From Victivallales bacterium (GTDB lineage: Bacteria > Verrucomicrobiota > Lentisphaeria > Oligosphaerales > Oligosphaeraceae), in NCBI GenBank assembly GCA_017554445.1, contig JAFZIJ010000032.1, forward strand, positions 1 to 49,739: a stretch of 49,739 nt of DNA. Reading direction: 5' to 3'. Below the pieces are notes generated by a model that worked only from the letters and a program-made list of their open reading frames with translations, had not been told where the DNA came from and did not search any database. A program made the translations under genes and the position numbers. Positions 8,388 through 16,727 of this stretch are shown here, one piece after another. The stretch's first letter is position 1. Every line of letters begins with the position of its first letter.

Positions 8388-9002
8388 ATGGAACGACGAA
8401 TGAAAAAGTCAAAATTGGCAAATGCCGTCAAAAAGGTATTGATAGGTTTGGCTGTGTCCATTGCCGTTCTGTTTGCCCTGCTTTTTGTTGTGGGCATTCC
8501 CACCATGTTTTATACATCATACAAATCTCTGCGAGTCCCGATTTATCAAACTGTCATGACGGATTTTGAACTCGTCGTACAGCCAGAAGGAATAAGTGAC
8601 AATCTCCGTTCCGAACTACAACAAGAATTGCAGAGTTTTATCGACAAATTTGAAATCAAAACACTTCAATGCTTTGTTTTTAAGGATCATCCCAATAGGC
8701 CGACTTACTGCATACTGATGGTCGGTCGTATTCCGGCAGACGCGGATTTCTCTGAATATGCGCCAGAAAAGCATCCGCTGAAACGCAACATCATGTTATT
8801 TTCCACATTGAAACTTTGCGGAGCCGAACCGCAGGAAAGTGAAGATTATCTAGAATTAAGCGGTTGTTTCTTCGACTATCGTGTTTTCATTTACCACAGT
8901 CACATCATTTTGGAAAAGGCGACGTGGAATCCGACTGTCCTGCGGCGTGATGAACAGAAACGGGCTTTGTTGGAAAAATACATTTCCCCTCGAAAGAAAT
9001 GA
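8388..9002 (+). CDS. Hypothetical membrane-anchored protein
   Basis: 204 aa. The ATG at 8400 is a second candidate start with GGA seven bases upstream. One hydrophobic segment (about residues 16-42, VLIGLAVSIAVLFALLFVVG) follows a basic N-terminus, so the protein is probably held in the inner membrane with about 160 residues outside. That part shows alternating beta-like strands (LQCFVFKD, YCILMVGRIP, YRVFIYHSHIILE) and no recognised motif. It lies in the accessory stretch after the tRNA gene. Function unknown. Confidence 0.5.
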   Translation: MERRMKKSKLANAVKKVLIGLAVSIAVLFALLFVVGIPTMFYTSYKSLRVPIYQTVMTDFELVVQPEGISDNLRSELQQELQSFIDKFEIKTLQCFVFKDHPNRPTYCILMVGRIPADADFSEYAPEKHPLKRNIMLFSTLKLCGAEPQESEDYLELSGCFFDYRVFIYHSHIILEKATWNPTVLRRDEQKRALLEKYISPRKK

Positions 9003-9051
9003 CAGCATGGCATGGCATATCACAACGCTTCCGGATATTGTTGCAGGCATT

Positions 9052-9165
9052 CTATTCCGAGAAAACTTCCACCAGTTGTGCCAATTCTGTGTCAAGTGGT
9101 TGAAATGCGAGACTGACGGGATAGATTAAGCGAGTGACGAGCAATTGGTTATCAGGTGTGAAAAT
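9052..9165 (-). repeat. Degenerate coding-like relic, copy C
   Basis: The minus strand reads LLVTRLIYPVSLAFQP then LDTELAQLVEVFSE and a stop. This copy is the longest uninterrupted one. It lies directly upstream of the surface-repeat gene at 9198. Confidence 0.6.
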
Positions 9166-9197
9166 ACTCAATCCAGAAAGTTAGGGAAAATATAACA

Positions 9198-9719
9198 ATG
9201 AAACTCAAGTTTGCTTTATTGCTGCTTTGCGGATTTGCCTCCCTTAATGCCTCTGCTCACGGTATCGGGGCCATCTCCCTGCTGGAGGAAAAACGTTGGA
9301 CGGCTGTCCAAGTGGGAATATGGCCTCTGCAACTGTTCGATGCAGGCACAAACGTATATGGACTAAACTGCAATTTATTTCTTGCCTACCAGAACAGGGA
9401 TATTTATGGACTTTCAATTGCCCCGTTCAATTTCTGCGGTGGTGACGTAAAGGGAATCACCATCGGCCTTTCCTCTAGCATAGAGGGGCACCATTCTGGT
9501 GTCATCGTTTCACTGTTGTCACGTACTTCCAGCAACAAAGGCATTCAGATTGGAGTTATTAACAGGTGCAAAGAAGATTTTGATGATGAAGACAATTGTG
9601 GCGGCTTGCAGATTGGTTTGTTCAACGACTCGGATGCACCAGGCTTGCAGATAGGATTGCTTAACCATAATTCAAAGGCGTGGATTAAATGGCTTCCTCT
9701 TGTCAATTTTCATTTTTGA
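9198..9719 (+). CDS. LA_2272-type surface repeat-containing exported protein
   Basis: 173 aa. A clear signal peptide (MKLKFALLLLCGFASLNASA) precedes a series of short beta repeats of the pattern GxQIGLxN: KGIQIGVINR, GGLQIGLFND and PGLQIGLLNH, with more divergent copies earlier. The protein ends in WLPLVNFHF with a terminal aromatic residue, as in many outer-membrane beta proteins. Proteins with this repeat are annotated as surface proteins of unknown function. It lies downstream of relic copy C, and the next gene begins 45 nt later. Confidence 0.7.
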   Translation: MKLKFALLLLCGFASLNASAHGIGAISLLEEKRWTAVQVGIWPLQLFDAGTNVYGLNCNLFLAYQNRDIYGLSIAPFNFCGGDVKGITIGLSSSIEGHHSGVIVSLLSRTSSNKGIQIGVINRCKEDFDDEDNCGGLQIGLFNDSDAPGLQIGLLNHNSKAWIKWLPLVNFHF

Positions 9720-9764
9720 GAAGAGGAAACACATTTGCCGACAACCTAAATATAGTGAATTACA

Positions 9765-10376
9765 ATGAAGGCCAATATCATCCTTGCAATTGTTTTAGTG
9801 TTAGGGACAATATGCATTTTGTTCCAGCGGCAAGTCGTGAATTTCCTTTTTCGATATTGTGCTCTTGGCAAACTATTGGACAGACTTGGCACATGCTTTC
9901 TTTCACGTCATGAAAAAAAATTGTCCAAGCAGGAAGAACGTATTCGGAATGCCACGGAAGAAGAATTACTCGCCCAATGGCTTTCCATTATCAAAGAACA
10001 TGCAGGGAATTATAATGAGATTTGCACAGTGCCTGAAAAACTGTCGGAAAATCTTCCTGAAGAACTATTGAAGTTTTTTGCAGAATATGACTTTCTGGAC
10101 ATCAGTGGAACTGTTATTCTTGATAAAAAGGCCTTGAAACAAATCAAAGTCGGCGGGATTGACTATATAGTGATTGGGCAAGATGCTCCTGACAGCTTGT
10201 TCGTTATTCGGGCGGACATCGTAAATGGGAGGCCATGCCATGTATTCATGATTGATTTCGAACTTGAATGTCAGGAGAATCTGGAAGTCAACACCCGTCC
10301 CGAATCTGCCTATCGTTCCATTCGGCAATTCGTTTGTCTTATGTCACTGTATTATGGAGAACAAACATACAACTGA
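9765..10376 (+). CDS. Membrane-anchored SMI1/KNR4 (SUKH)-like protein
   Basis: 203 aa. A hydrophobic N-terminal anchor (residues 4-24) precedes a charged linker and a domain of about 130 residues. The segment LPEELLKFFAEYDFLDI, then YIVIGQDAPDSLFVIRAD and a final SIRQFVCLMSL helix, resembles the SMI1/KNR4 fold, which includes many bacterial immunity proteins against contact-dependent toxins. No cognate toxin is next to it, and the anchor is unusual for that family. The 3' end overlaps the next reading frame by 23 nt. Family call is tentative. Confidence 0.4.
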   Translation: MKANIILAIVLVLGTICILFQRQVVNFLFRYCALGKLLDRLGTCFLSRHEKKLSKQEERIRNATEEELLAQWLSIIKEHAGNYNEICTVPEKLSENLPEELLKFFAEYDFLDISGTVILDKKALKQIKVGGIDYIVIGQDAPDSLFVIRADIVNGRPCHVFMIDFELECQENLEVNTRPESAYRSIRQFVCLMSLYYGEQTYN

Positions 10377-10698
10377 TAATAGTACGGCCAAATCCGATTC
10401 CGGCATTTTTGTCGATTTCATGCTTGAACGAATTCTGGAAGCACTGAAAGAACACCAGAACACGACAATTGGCGGAGTAAATGGCGGAGTAAATGGCGGA
10501 GTAAACGAGCTTGAAGCGGTGTATTCCTATATTCGGCAGCATCCTGGTCTTCGCGCCAATGCAATCGCTTTGGCTATGTCTTTGCCCAAGCGTACATTGG
10601 AACGCCATTTGCGACAGTTGAAAAATGCCAGTCGGATTGAGTTCCGTGGAGCCCCAAAGACTGGCGGGTATTATTGCAAGGATGTACGGCTTCCGTAA
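10354..10698 (+). pseudogene. Truncated Fic-protein C-terminal tail with GGVN repeats and winged helix
   Basis: 114 aa. The segment GIFVDFMLERILEALKEHQ matches the helix that follows the Fic core in Fic/Doc-type AMP-transferases. It is followed by three GGVN repeats (12-bp units at 10471-10506) and a winged-helix domain ending LKNASRIEFRGAPKTGGYY. The Fic motif HPFxxGNGR is absent and nothing upstream encodes it, since the preceding frame belongs to an unrelated gene. This is most simply a deletion remnant. It may still be translated, because the ATG at 10354 lies within the end of the previous gene. Confidence 0.6.
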
Positions 10699-10736
10699 GA
10701 AAACAGATGTTGACTTGCATTTAGTCAATGGAGGAT

Positions 10737-11309
10737 TCACTCTTCCTTCGGCTTTTGCGGGAGAAAGCCCAAGATGAACATGGCGATGATAAGGGCGAAG
10801 GCGATGAATACAAATGCGTAACCGATGGCCGCCGTCGCCACGCCGATACGGCATGCGTGGTCGAGACAATGCATGCGGGTGAACAGATATTCAAAATCAT
10901 GGATAAGATTGTCGCCGTTTGAAAAAGGCACGACCAGCGGTAGATTGCGGAATGGCGCGTCGTACATATAGGTCGCCATTTCGATGGTGGCGAATCCAAG
11001 CCAGCCCAGACAAAGTGAAATCGCAGGACAGTCGCCATGCCAGACGAAATAGACGCCGATGGCGATTGGAGTCAATAGTTGAAAGAGGCTTCCAGCCAGG
11101 ACGACGGCCATTTGCGGCAGGTGGATCATGGCCGCTACGGTATGCCCGACTTCATGAATGGGGGCGTGGATGACATAGAATACAGAAGAGACGCCATCTT
11201 TCCAGTTGCCCCAGAATCTTGACAGCTGCCAGCACAACAGGATGAAAATGAATGCGTAGAGCACCCGTTTCCATCCTTTGATGGCAAAATGGCGAATGAT
11301 GAAATCCAT
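10737..11309 (-). CDS. Membrane protein with HExxH motif (M50-like metallopeptidase)
   Basis: 190 aa with about four hydrophobic segments: residues 15-30, 65-90, 95-115 and 160-182. The sequence IHEVGHTVAAM (about 52-62) is an HExxH zinc motif inside a hydrophobic helix, and a later acidic stretch (NGDNLIHDFEYL) could supply a third ligand. This resembles intramembrane or membrane-bound M50-like proteases of unknown substrate. It is transcribed away from the GH95-like gene, with a 506-nt repeat-bearing gap between them. Confidence 0.5.
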   Translation of the reverse strand: MDFIIRHFAIKGWKRVLYAFIFILLCWQLSRFWGNWKDGVSSVFYVIHAPIHEVGHTVAAMIHLPQMAVVLAGSLFQLLTPIAIGVYFVWHGDCPAISLCLGWLGFATIEMATYMYDAPFRNLPLVVPFSNGDNLIHDFEYLFTRMHCLDHACRIGVATAAIGYAFVFIAFALIIAMFILGFLPQKPKEE

Positions 11310-11815
11310 ACGGCGTGGAAAGAAGAATACTATGGCGAATAATAATTGAAGGACTTGTCAAGCAGTAATATAATCATCCAGCGTTCTTCTTCCACACAGT
11401 CTTCGGCAATATTCGATACCAAACTTGGAGTAGTCAATCTATAACCAAAACCATTGAATAAGAACCACGAAAGGCACGAAAGAACACGAAAATTCAGTCC
11501 ACTGAAGACACAGAACAAACAGAAAAGCCTCGCCGCCGGGCCGACGACATCCTAAGGAATCAAAGGAGAAACAAGACGTTGGTTGCGAATAATGCAATCG
11601 GCTCCGGCGGCTGCGGCGGTTGTGAAAGCGCTTCGCGCGACAGAAAAGCGCATGGCAAAATCTTTGTCAAAAAACAATAAAAAGAACGATAGTAGTACAA
11701 AGAACAGAATGTGTCAGGAGCTTGTTTTTTGGTTGTCATATTTGACAAATTGGCGGCATTCGCTACTTTTTATAAATCAACTGTGAAAATAACGCTTGCC
11801 CTCTAAATACCACCA
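11310..11815. other. Gene-free divergent interval holding a ~240-bp dispersed repeat
   Basis: 506 nt between divergent genes. Apart from the repeat at 11461-11698 no conserved gene is seen; short frames inside it are chance. The 3' part just before the GH95-like gene is AT-rich and is the likely promoter region. Confidence 0.6.
11461..11698. repeat. Dispersed composite repeat, copy 1
   Basis: It begins AGAACCACGAAAGGCACGAA, continues through AGTCCACTGAA and CGCTTCGCG, and ends GATAGTAGTAC. Copy 2 (16398-16637) has the same blocks in the same order and almost the same length (238 versus 240 nt). A partial third copy is at 26941-27116. Confidence 0.8.
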
Positions 11816-13924
11816 ATGCCACGTTCACTAATCGTTCTCCTGCTCATGCTTGCGCTACCTTCCCTTCACGCCATGAAACACATCGCCGTCATCAATACCG
11901 TTCCTCATGCGACTCCTTCCAAACTGACACCGGACGGCGCCGTCGCAGGCAATGGCGATGTCGCTCTCATATGGGGCGGCACTCCCGCCAAGCATGTCAT
12001 CTATATTGGTAAAAGTGACTTCTGGGAAGCTTTGCCGGCCCGTGCGGGCAAAGGAAAAGGCGGTATCCGTCCATTCGGCACCATCGAAATAACCGTTCCA
12101 GAGGTTAATGGCAAAGATTGGCATATTGAACAGGACATGGACATTGCACAATTGCGTGGTACATTCGGTTCGTTGAATATTGCGCTGACACCGCTTACCA
12201 CGGAGAACACCATATTGCTCCAGTTGTCTGGTCCAAAAACATCTGTCGCTTCCGTAACTCTTCGTCCTTCCGTCGCCAAACGGTTGACCGCTACGACATC
12301 CAATGATGATGGCATGCAATCCTTTACGGAAGTGTTTGATTCGCCAGCTCTTGAATGGCCGACTTGCGGGGCCGCCTGCCTCAGAAAGCTTTCGGATTCT
12401 CTTTACGTCATCGCTTTGGCAACCAATCATGAATCGGCAGATTGGAAGACCATTCCAACGAATCGTTGCCGTTCTTTGACTGCTGATGACTGCCAGAGCC
12501 TTCTGCAAAGACATGCGGATTGGTGGCGGGATTTCTGGTCGAAATCAGCCGTGCTCTGTCCATCCAAACCGGAAATCGAATTGAATTGGTTTGCAGGGCA
12601 ATATCTTCTCGCCTGTGCGGCACGCAATCCGAACTTCCCGCCTGGGCTTTTCGGCAATTTCATCACTGCAGCGGAGCCTGGCTGGGGCGGTGACTACCAC
12701 ATGAACTATAATTATCAGGCGACGTTCTACGCGGCGACATCCTCCAATCATCCGGAACTGCTGGATGGCTACCATGTTCCGTTGGAGGAATTTATGCCAA
12801 CAGGACGCGAATTCGCCCGCGATATCGCCCATTGTCATGGCATCTATTATCCGGTCAGCATTGCCCCGAAAGCTTTGCGGCTCGAATACAATCAATGGAC
12901 GGAAGAGGAACATGGCGAGTCATTTCTTGGACAGAAAAGCGATGCCGCCTTCGGTGCGGTTGTCATGGTCATGCGATGGAAGGGTACGATGGACCAGAAT
13001 TATGCCACGCAACACCTTTATCCCTATCTCCGTGAATTAGCTGACTTCTGGAAAGACTATCTGGTCTTTGAAGACGGTCGTTTCAACGACCATCGGGATG
13101 CCGCGCATGAAGTTCCTTTCTATATACCGGATTTCAGAAAGAAATATCCGCAGGCCGTTGAACGGGAAAAGGATATGAATCCAATTCTCTCTCTTGGACT
13201 TTTGCGGATGATCTTTCAGACATTGATTGAACTTGCAGACGAATACGGTCTTGGTAAAGATCAAACAGGCGAATGGTCCCATATTCTCAATCATTTGCCG
13301 CCATTCCCGACCTTTGTTCGCGAAGGAAAACGCATTTTCAGATTGACGGAAAAAGGCCACGAATGGGTAGGTGGAAATGCTGTCAGCCTTCAGCATATCT
13401 ATCCCGCAGGTCAGATTCGGATGGATTCGCCGGCGGAATTGCTAGAAATCGCCCGTCAGTCCATTCTTGAAACAGACCGCTGGATGGACGGCAACGGGAC
13501 ATCTACCGTATATCCCGCCGCCGCACGCGTCGGCATTGATCCGCAATTGATTTTGGACAAACTATCCGAACATGCGAAGCGATTCCAATTTCCGAACATG
13601 ATGTTCAATCATGGCGGAGGCGGCATGGAAAATGTCGCCGTCTATGCCAATACAATCAATGAAATGCTGCTTCAGTCCAACCATGGCGTTATGTCAATCT
13701 TTCCGAATTGGCCGAAGACGCAAGATATCGCTTTCTACAACTTGCGTGCAGATGGAGCTTATTTGGTTTCCGCGGAACAAAAGGACGGCATCATCCGCAA
13801 CGTCCGAATTGTTTGCGAACGGACAGGTTGCCTAAAAGTCCGTTTGCCTGACGGTAGCTTGTTTACACAAAATGTCCAGTCTGGCGAACAAATCACCATT
13901 CCCGATAGTCGGTTTGCACGTTGA
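11816..13924 (+). CDS. Secreted GH95-like six-hairpin glycosidase
   Basis: 702 aa with signal peptide MPRSLIVLLLMLALPSLHA. An N-terminal beta domain (about 20-230) is followed by an (alpha/alpha)6-type catalytic region. WGGDYHMNYNYQATFYAA (about 285-302) closely resembles the GH95 stretch whose N-x-N asparagines assist the general base in alpha-fucosidases. Later conserved-looking blocks are HEVPFYI and DGNGTSTVYPAAARVG. Related enzymes cleave terminal alpha-fucose or alpha-galactose from plant or mucin glycans. The overall identity appears divergent, so this is a GH95-like or related clan member rather than a sure alpha-L-fucosidase. Confidence 0.6.
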   Translation: MPRSLIVLLLMLALPSLHAMKHIAVINTVPHATPSKLTPDGAVAGNGDVALIWGGTPAKHVIYIGKSDFWEALPARAGKGKGGIRPFGTIEITVPEVNGKDWHIEQDMDIAQLRGTFGSLNIALTPLTTENTILLQLSGPKTSVASVTLRPSVAKRLTATTSNDDGMQSFTEVFDSPALEWPTCGAACLRKLSDSLYVIALATNHESADWKTIPTNRCRSLTADDCQSLLQRHADWWRDFWSKSAVLCPSKPEIELNWFAGQYLLACAARNPNFPPGLFGNFITAAEPGWGGDYHMNYNYQATFYAATSSNHPELLDGYHVPLEEFMPTGREFARDIAHCHGIYYPVSIAPKALRLEYNQWTEEEHGESFLGQKSDAAFGAVVMVMRWKGTMDQNYATQHLYPYLRELADFWKDYLVFEDGRFNDHRDAAHEVPFYIPDFRKKYPQAVEREKDMNPILSLGLLRMIFQTLIELADEYGLGKDQTGEWSHILNHLPPFPTFVREGKRIFRLTEKGHEWVGGNAVSLQHIYPAGQIRMDSPAELLEIARQSILETDRWMDGNGTSTVYPAAARVGIDPQLILDKLSEHAKRFQFPNMMFNHGGGGMENVAVYANTINEMLLQSNHGVMSIFPNWPKTQDIAFYNLRADGAYLVSAEQKDGIIRNVRIVCERTGCLKVRLPDGSLFTQNVQSGEQITIPDSRFAR

Positions 13925-14180
13925 GAAAAAACTCTCTGTCCCCTTTGAAGTCTGTTAAAATCGATTATTAGATGCCTTCAACTCAATTTTTATCAGTTGT
14001 TGGCGTTTATAGTATGTGAAACGGTATTTTCAGATTCCTGAATATATCGTATATCGATTTCGGAAGCAGAAGATTCTGTAAATTTATCAAGCTTGTCCAG
14101 TCGAAAAAGACAAACACTGGCTTGATTTGTTGATGATTCTGCTGTTCAAGATGACTGTGGAATTGTTTTTAGTCGATGAC

Positions 14181-14208
14181 TTGAAAACAATAACTTTTAG
14201 GTTATAAT
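14181..14208 (+). promoter_or_regulatory. Near-consensus promoter abutting the toxin start
   Basis: -35 TTGAAA (14181-14186), 16-nt spacer, -10 TATAAT (14203-14208). The -10 box touches the first ATG of the toxin frame, so a transcript from it would begin downstream of that ATG. Confidence 0.55.
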
Positions 14209-14553
14209 ATGGTAAGTGGCGGAAAAAAGAAGTTTTTCATCGAGTTTCCCAATGTGAAGCAGTTTATGTCCACGCAGAGTGAAAAGATAAATGCAGAATA
14301 TAGGGAAATTGTGCAATTGCTTGAACGGGACGGACGTTTGTCCATGCCGAACGGCGAGAAGCTACGTGGGGAAGATCTCTTTGCCATCAGAGTAATCAAT
14401 GCGGGGAACGTGCGTGTCTTCTATGTCTATGGCAAGGAGGATAATGTCTATGGGATCCACGGTTACGTGAAAAAGTCACAGAAAATCCCTCTTTCTGAAC
14501 TAGAACAGGCACGTAAATTGGCCAGGGAACTAAAACAAGCGAGGTTGATATGA
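14209..14553 (+). CDS. HigB/RelE-like toxin of a type II toxin-antitoxin pair
   Basis: 114 aa (95 aa if started at the ATG at 14266). It fits the phage-derived Gp49/HigB branch of the RelE superfamily, ribosome-dependent mRNA nucleases. Family features are LERDGRLSMPNGEKLRGEDLFAIRV, followed by NVRVFYVYGKED..YGIHGYVKKSQKIP and a C-terminal helix rich in K/R. The next gene overlaps it by 4 nt (ATGA) and encodes an XRE-type protein, the usual toxin-first higBA order. The predicted -10 box directly before this ATG leaves the true start uncertain. Confidence 0.75.
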   Translation: MVSGGKKKFFIEFPNVKQFMSTQSEKINAEYREIVQLLERDGRLSMPNGEKLRGEDLFAIRVINAGNVRVFYVYGKEDNVYGIHGYVKKSQKIPLSELEQARKLARELKQARLI

Positions 14554-14894
14554 GACGTCACATGACAGAACAGGAAATCAAAGACGAAGTCAAATATGTC
14601 GCCGAGCATTTGGAGGAGCTGAAGGCAAAGCAACAAGCGGAACGGCAAGCTTACTTTGATGATCCAGCCAATGCCGAACGTATTGCGGAGGCACGCCAAC
14701 GTTTGGCGATTGCAGCACAACTCTATAAAGCACGCAAGAAAGCAGGACTCTCGCAAGCGGAATTGGCTCGCAGGATGAAAGTCTCCCAGCCGATGGTCGC
14801 CAAACTGGAACGTGGACGTGGCAATATTTCCTGCGGGACTTTGCTGAAATTTGCGGCGGCTTGCGGATGCGTTCTTTCCATCACTATCTCTTGA
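14550..14894 (+). CDS. HigA-like XRE-family antitoxin
   Basis: 114 aa. The C-terminal half is a helix-turn-helix of the XRE/Cro type: LYKARKKAGLSQAELARRMKV, then SQPMVAKLERGRGNISCGTLLKFAAACG. The N-terminal half is a long charged helix that probably wraps the toxin. Its start overlaps the toxin stop by 4 nt, consistent with translational coupling; an ATG at 14562 is an alternative start. HigA proteins neutralise the toxin and repress their own promoter. Confidence 0.8.
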   Translation: MRRHMTEQEIKDEVKYVAEHLEELKAKQQAERQAYFDDPANAERIAEARQRLAIAAQLYKARKKAGLSQAELARRMKVSQPMVAKLERGRGNISCGTLLKFAAACGCVLSITIS

Positions 14895-15049
14895 GTTTTT
14901 ACTACGGTTTTATTGTGGAATGCATGGTTTTCACACTTACAAAAGAATTTAGTCCTTTTTGACTACAAAACTCCAAACGTAGTGTATAGTAAAGCACAAA
15001 AAAATTTTTTTCTGACCAATTTTTATTTAGTGAATAAGGAGTCGAGAAT

Positions 15050-16396
15050 ATGAAGGCTGGATTTTCGGTTGCGGACGTCACCCCAGAACTGGGGATTTAT
15101 CTTACTGGATATGGTAATCCGGAACGGTTGGCGGAAGCGGTCCATTCTCCGTTGCGTACAACGGCGATGGTGCTGGCGGATGGAGATACCGAAGCCGCAG
15201 TGGTCAGTATGGACTGGTGCGGCATATCGGAGGAACTGGCATCCGATATACATCGTGCCATCCATGAGGCCACGGGCATTCCGGCGGACCATATTCTGGT
15301 GTGCGCCACCCATACCCATTCGGCTCCCCAAGTGTTTGTGCGGCGCACACTTAGCCGGACGGACGTCGATCCGGAATATCGCGGCGTGGCTTATGCCAAG
15401 CGAATGATTCCGATAATCGCCGAAAACGTTCGGAAGGCGAAAAATGGCATGCGCGAAGCGGTCGTCGGATTCGGTCTGACCAAAAGCAAGACCGGCGTGT
15501 CGCGTCGAGGAATGGATGAAAACGGAAAGGTCTCCCGCTTCATCGCCGATCCATACCAGCCTTGCGACGACAATATGACCGTCGCGCGTTTTCTCGACAA
15601 GGAAACAGGCGAAGACATCGGCATTTTCATCCATTACGGCTGCCACAATACGTGCCAGGGATCGAATCGACTGATTTCCAGCGATTGGTGCGGCATGATG
15701 CGTGAACGGGTGAAAGACAGCTACAACACAACGGTCATGTTCGTGAACGGTTCGGAAGGCGACGTCGGCCCCAATACCAATCGACCAGTAAAAGCGGCTG
15801 GAATTCACGGTTACTCCGCCGGCGGCGGGGATGGTGAACGTTCGGTCTTGGAAGTCGGATTGCGTGCCGCAACCGACGCATTGCGTGCACTTTCCGAAAT
15901 CCGTGATTTCCAAGCTGATCTGCCGTTGAAAGTACGGTCGCAGGAGATCCGTCTGCCACAGGCGTTGCCGTTTGACGAAGCGACGGCGCAGGAACGGGTG
16001 AATAAATATGAGTCTTCAAATGGCACTGCCATGCCGGAAGCCGATTATCAGGTCGCCAAACGGGTGTTGGAACATTGGCATTTGCCGCCGCAACCGGAGT
16101 TAGTTTTCAATCAGACGGTGTTGGCGTTTGGGCCGTTGGCTTTGGCACCGTTCCCGTTTGAAATGTTCTCGGTCTTCTCGTTGCGGTTGCGCAAATATGG
16201 TCCGTTCGCATATAATCTGTTGTGCAGTTGCTCCAACGGCGGCAATGGCTATCTGCCCGACCGTGCAGCGATCGCGGCCGGTGGCTATGAAATCACGTGG
16301 CGCGAAAAAGTTCGGGCGTATGTTACCACGCCGGAAGCGGGAGATGTGGCGATCACGCAGACCTTGGCGTCATTACGCAAACTTGCTTCTATGTGA
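15050..16396 (+). CDS. Neutral/alkaline ceramidase-like hydrolase (N-terminal domain type)
   Basis: 448 aa, without a signal peptide. The start MKAGFSVADVTPELGIYLTGYG matches the opening of neutral ceramidase-family domains, and ILVCATHTHSAP matches the zinc-binding histidine block of that family. Later blocks FIHYGCHNTC, NGSEGDVGPN and NGGNGYLPD are also typical. It lacks the C-terminal immunoglobulin-like domain and export signal of true ceramidases. Such short relatives are common in gut and PVC bacteria next to carbohydrate genes, and their substrates are mostly unknown. Its stop codon lies one base before a dispersed repeat. Confidence 0.75.
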   Translation: MKAGFSVADVTPELGIYLTGYGNPERLAEAVHSPLRTTAMVLADGDTEAAVVSMDWCGISEELASDIHRAIHEATGIPADHILVCATHTHSAPQVFVRRTLSRTDVDPEYRGVAYAKRMIPIIAENVRKAKNGMREAVVGFGLTKSKTGVSRRGMDENGKVSRFIADPYQPCDDNMTVARFLDKETGEDIGIFIHYGCHNTCQGSNRLISSDWCGMMRERVKDSYNTTVMFVNGSEGDVGPNTNRPVKAAGIHGYSAGGGDGERSVLEVGLRAATDALRALSEIRDFQADLPLKVRSQEIRLPQALPFDEATAQERVNKYESSNGTAMPEADYQVAKRVLEHWHLPPQPELVFNQTVLAFGPLALAPFPFEMFSVFSLRLRKYGPFAYNLLCSCSNGGNGYLPDRAAIAAGGYEITWREKVRAYVTTPEAGDVAITQTLASLRKLASM

Positions 16397-16397
16397 A

Positions 16398-16637
16398 AGA
16401 ACCACGAATTCACACGAATGGACACGAAATTTAGTCCACTGAATACACGGAAGAAACAGAAAGCCTCGCAGACGTCGGCCATGATTCTGAAGATGTTATT
16501 GGCAACAGTGAATCTTGAGAGAGGAAATATCTAAATGGCCTCCGTCTGCTCGGCGGTTTCCATGCGCTTCGCGAAAGGAAAATGATGTCATGAGGAAATT
16601 CTTTGTAAAGAAACAAAGAAATGAACAATAGTAGTAC
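16398..16637. repeat. Dispersed composite repeat, copy 2
   Basis: Same block order as copy 1: AGAACCACGAA, GGACACGAA, TAGTCCACTGAA, ATGCGCTTCGCG, ATGATGTCATG, ACAATAGTAGTAC. It fills most of the 331-nt gap between two convergent genes, in which no gene is seen. Confidence 0.8.
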
Positions 16638-16692
16638 GGAAGAAATTGAAAGCCACGCTGGTTTTTAGCTGTTAGTGGTTAGTGATGTATTT

Positions 16693-16724
16693 GCTTTAAG
16701 CTTTTAGCTTTAAGCTTTTAGCTC
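16693..16724. repeat. GCTTTAAGCTTTTAGC low-complexity repeat
   Basis: Alternating GCTTTAAG/CTTTTAGC units directly after the stop of the esterase gene. Related AAAGC/AGCT strings occur at 25521-25575, 27017-27050 and 49337-49374, always just after a gene. Confidence 0.7.
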
Positions 16725-16727
16725 CGT

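Noticed and set aside
7707..9165. Integron attC sites between small gene cassettes
   Set aside because: The three repeats lack the RYYYAAC/GTTRRRY core pairs and stable long hairpins, and no integrase gene is present. The codon-like substitution pattern fits coding relics better.
6926..10698. A genomic island with a duplicated tRNA 3' end as right boundary
   Set aside because: I looked for a second copy of the T-arm and acceptor end (TTCGAGCCCGATATGCTCC) downstream and saw none in the window; no integrase is present either.
11583..11786. A 67-codon Lys/Ala-rich frame in the divergent gap
   Set aside because: It lies almost entirely in the dispersed repeat, has no ribosome-binding site, and the frame is not kept in copy 2.
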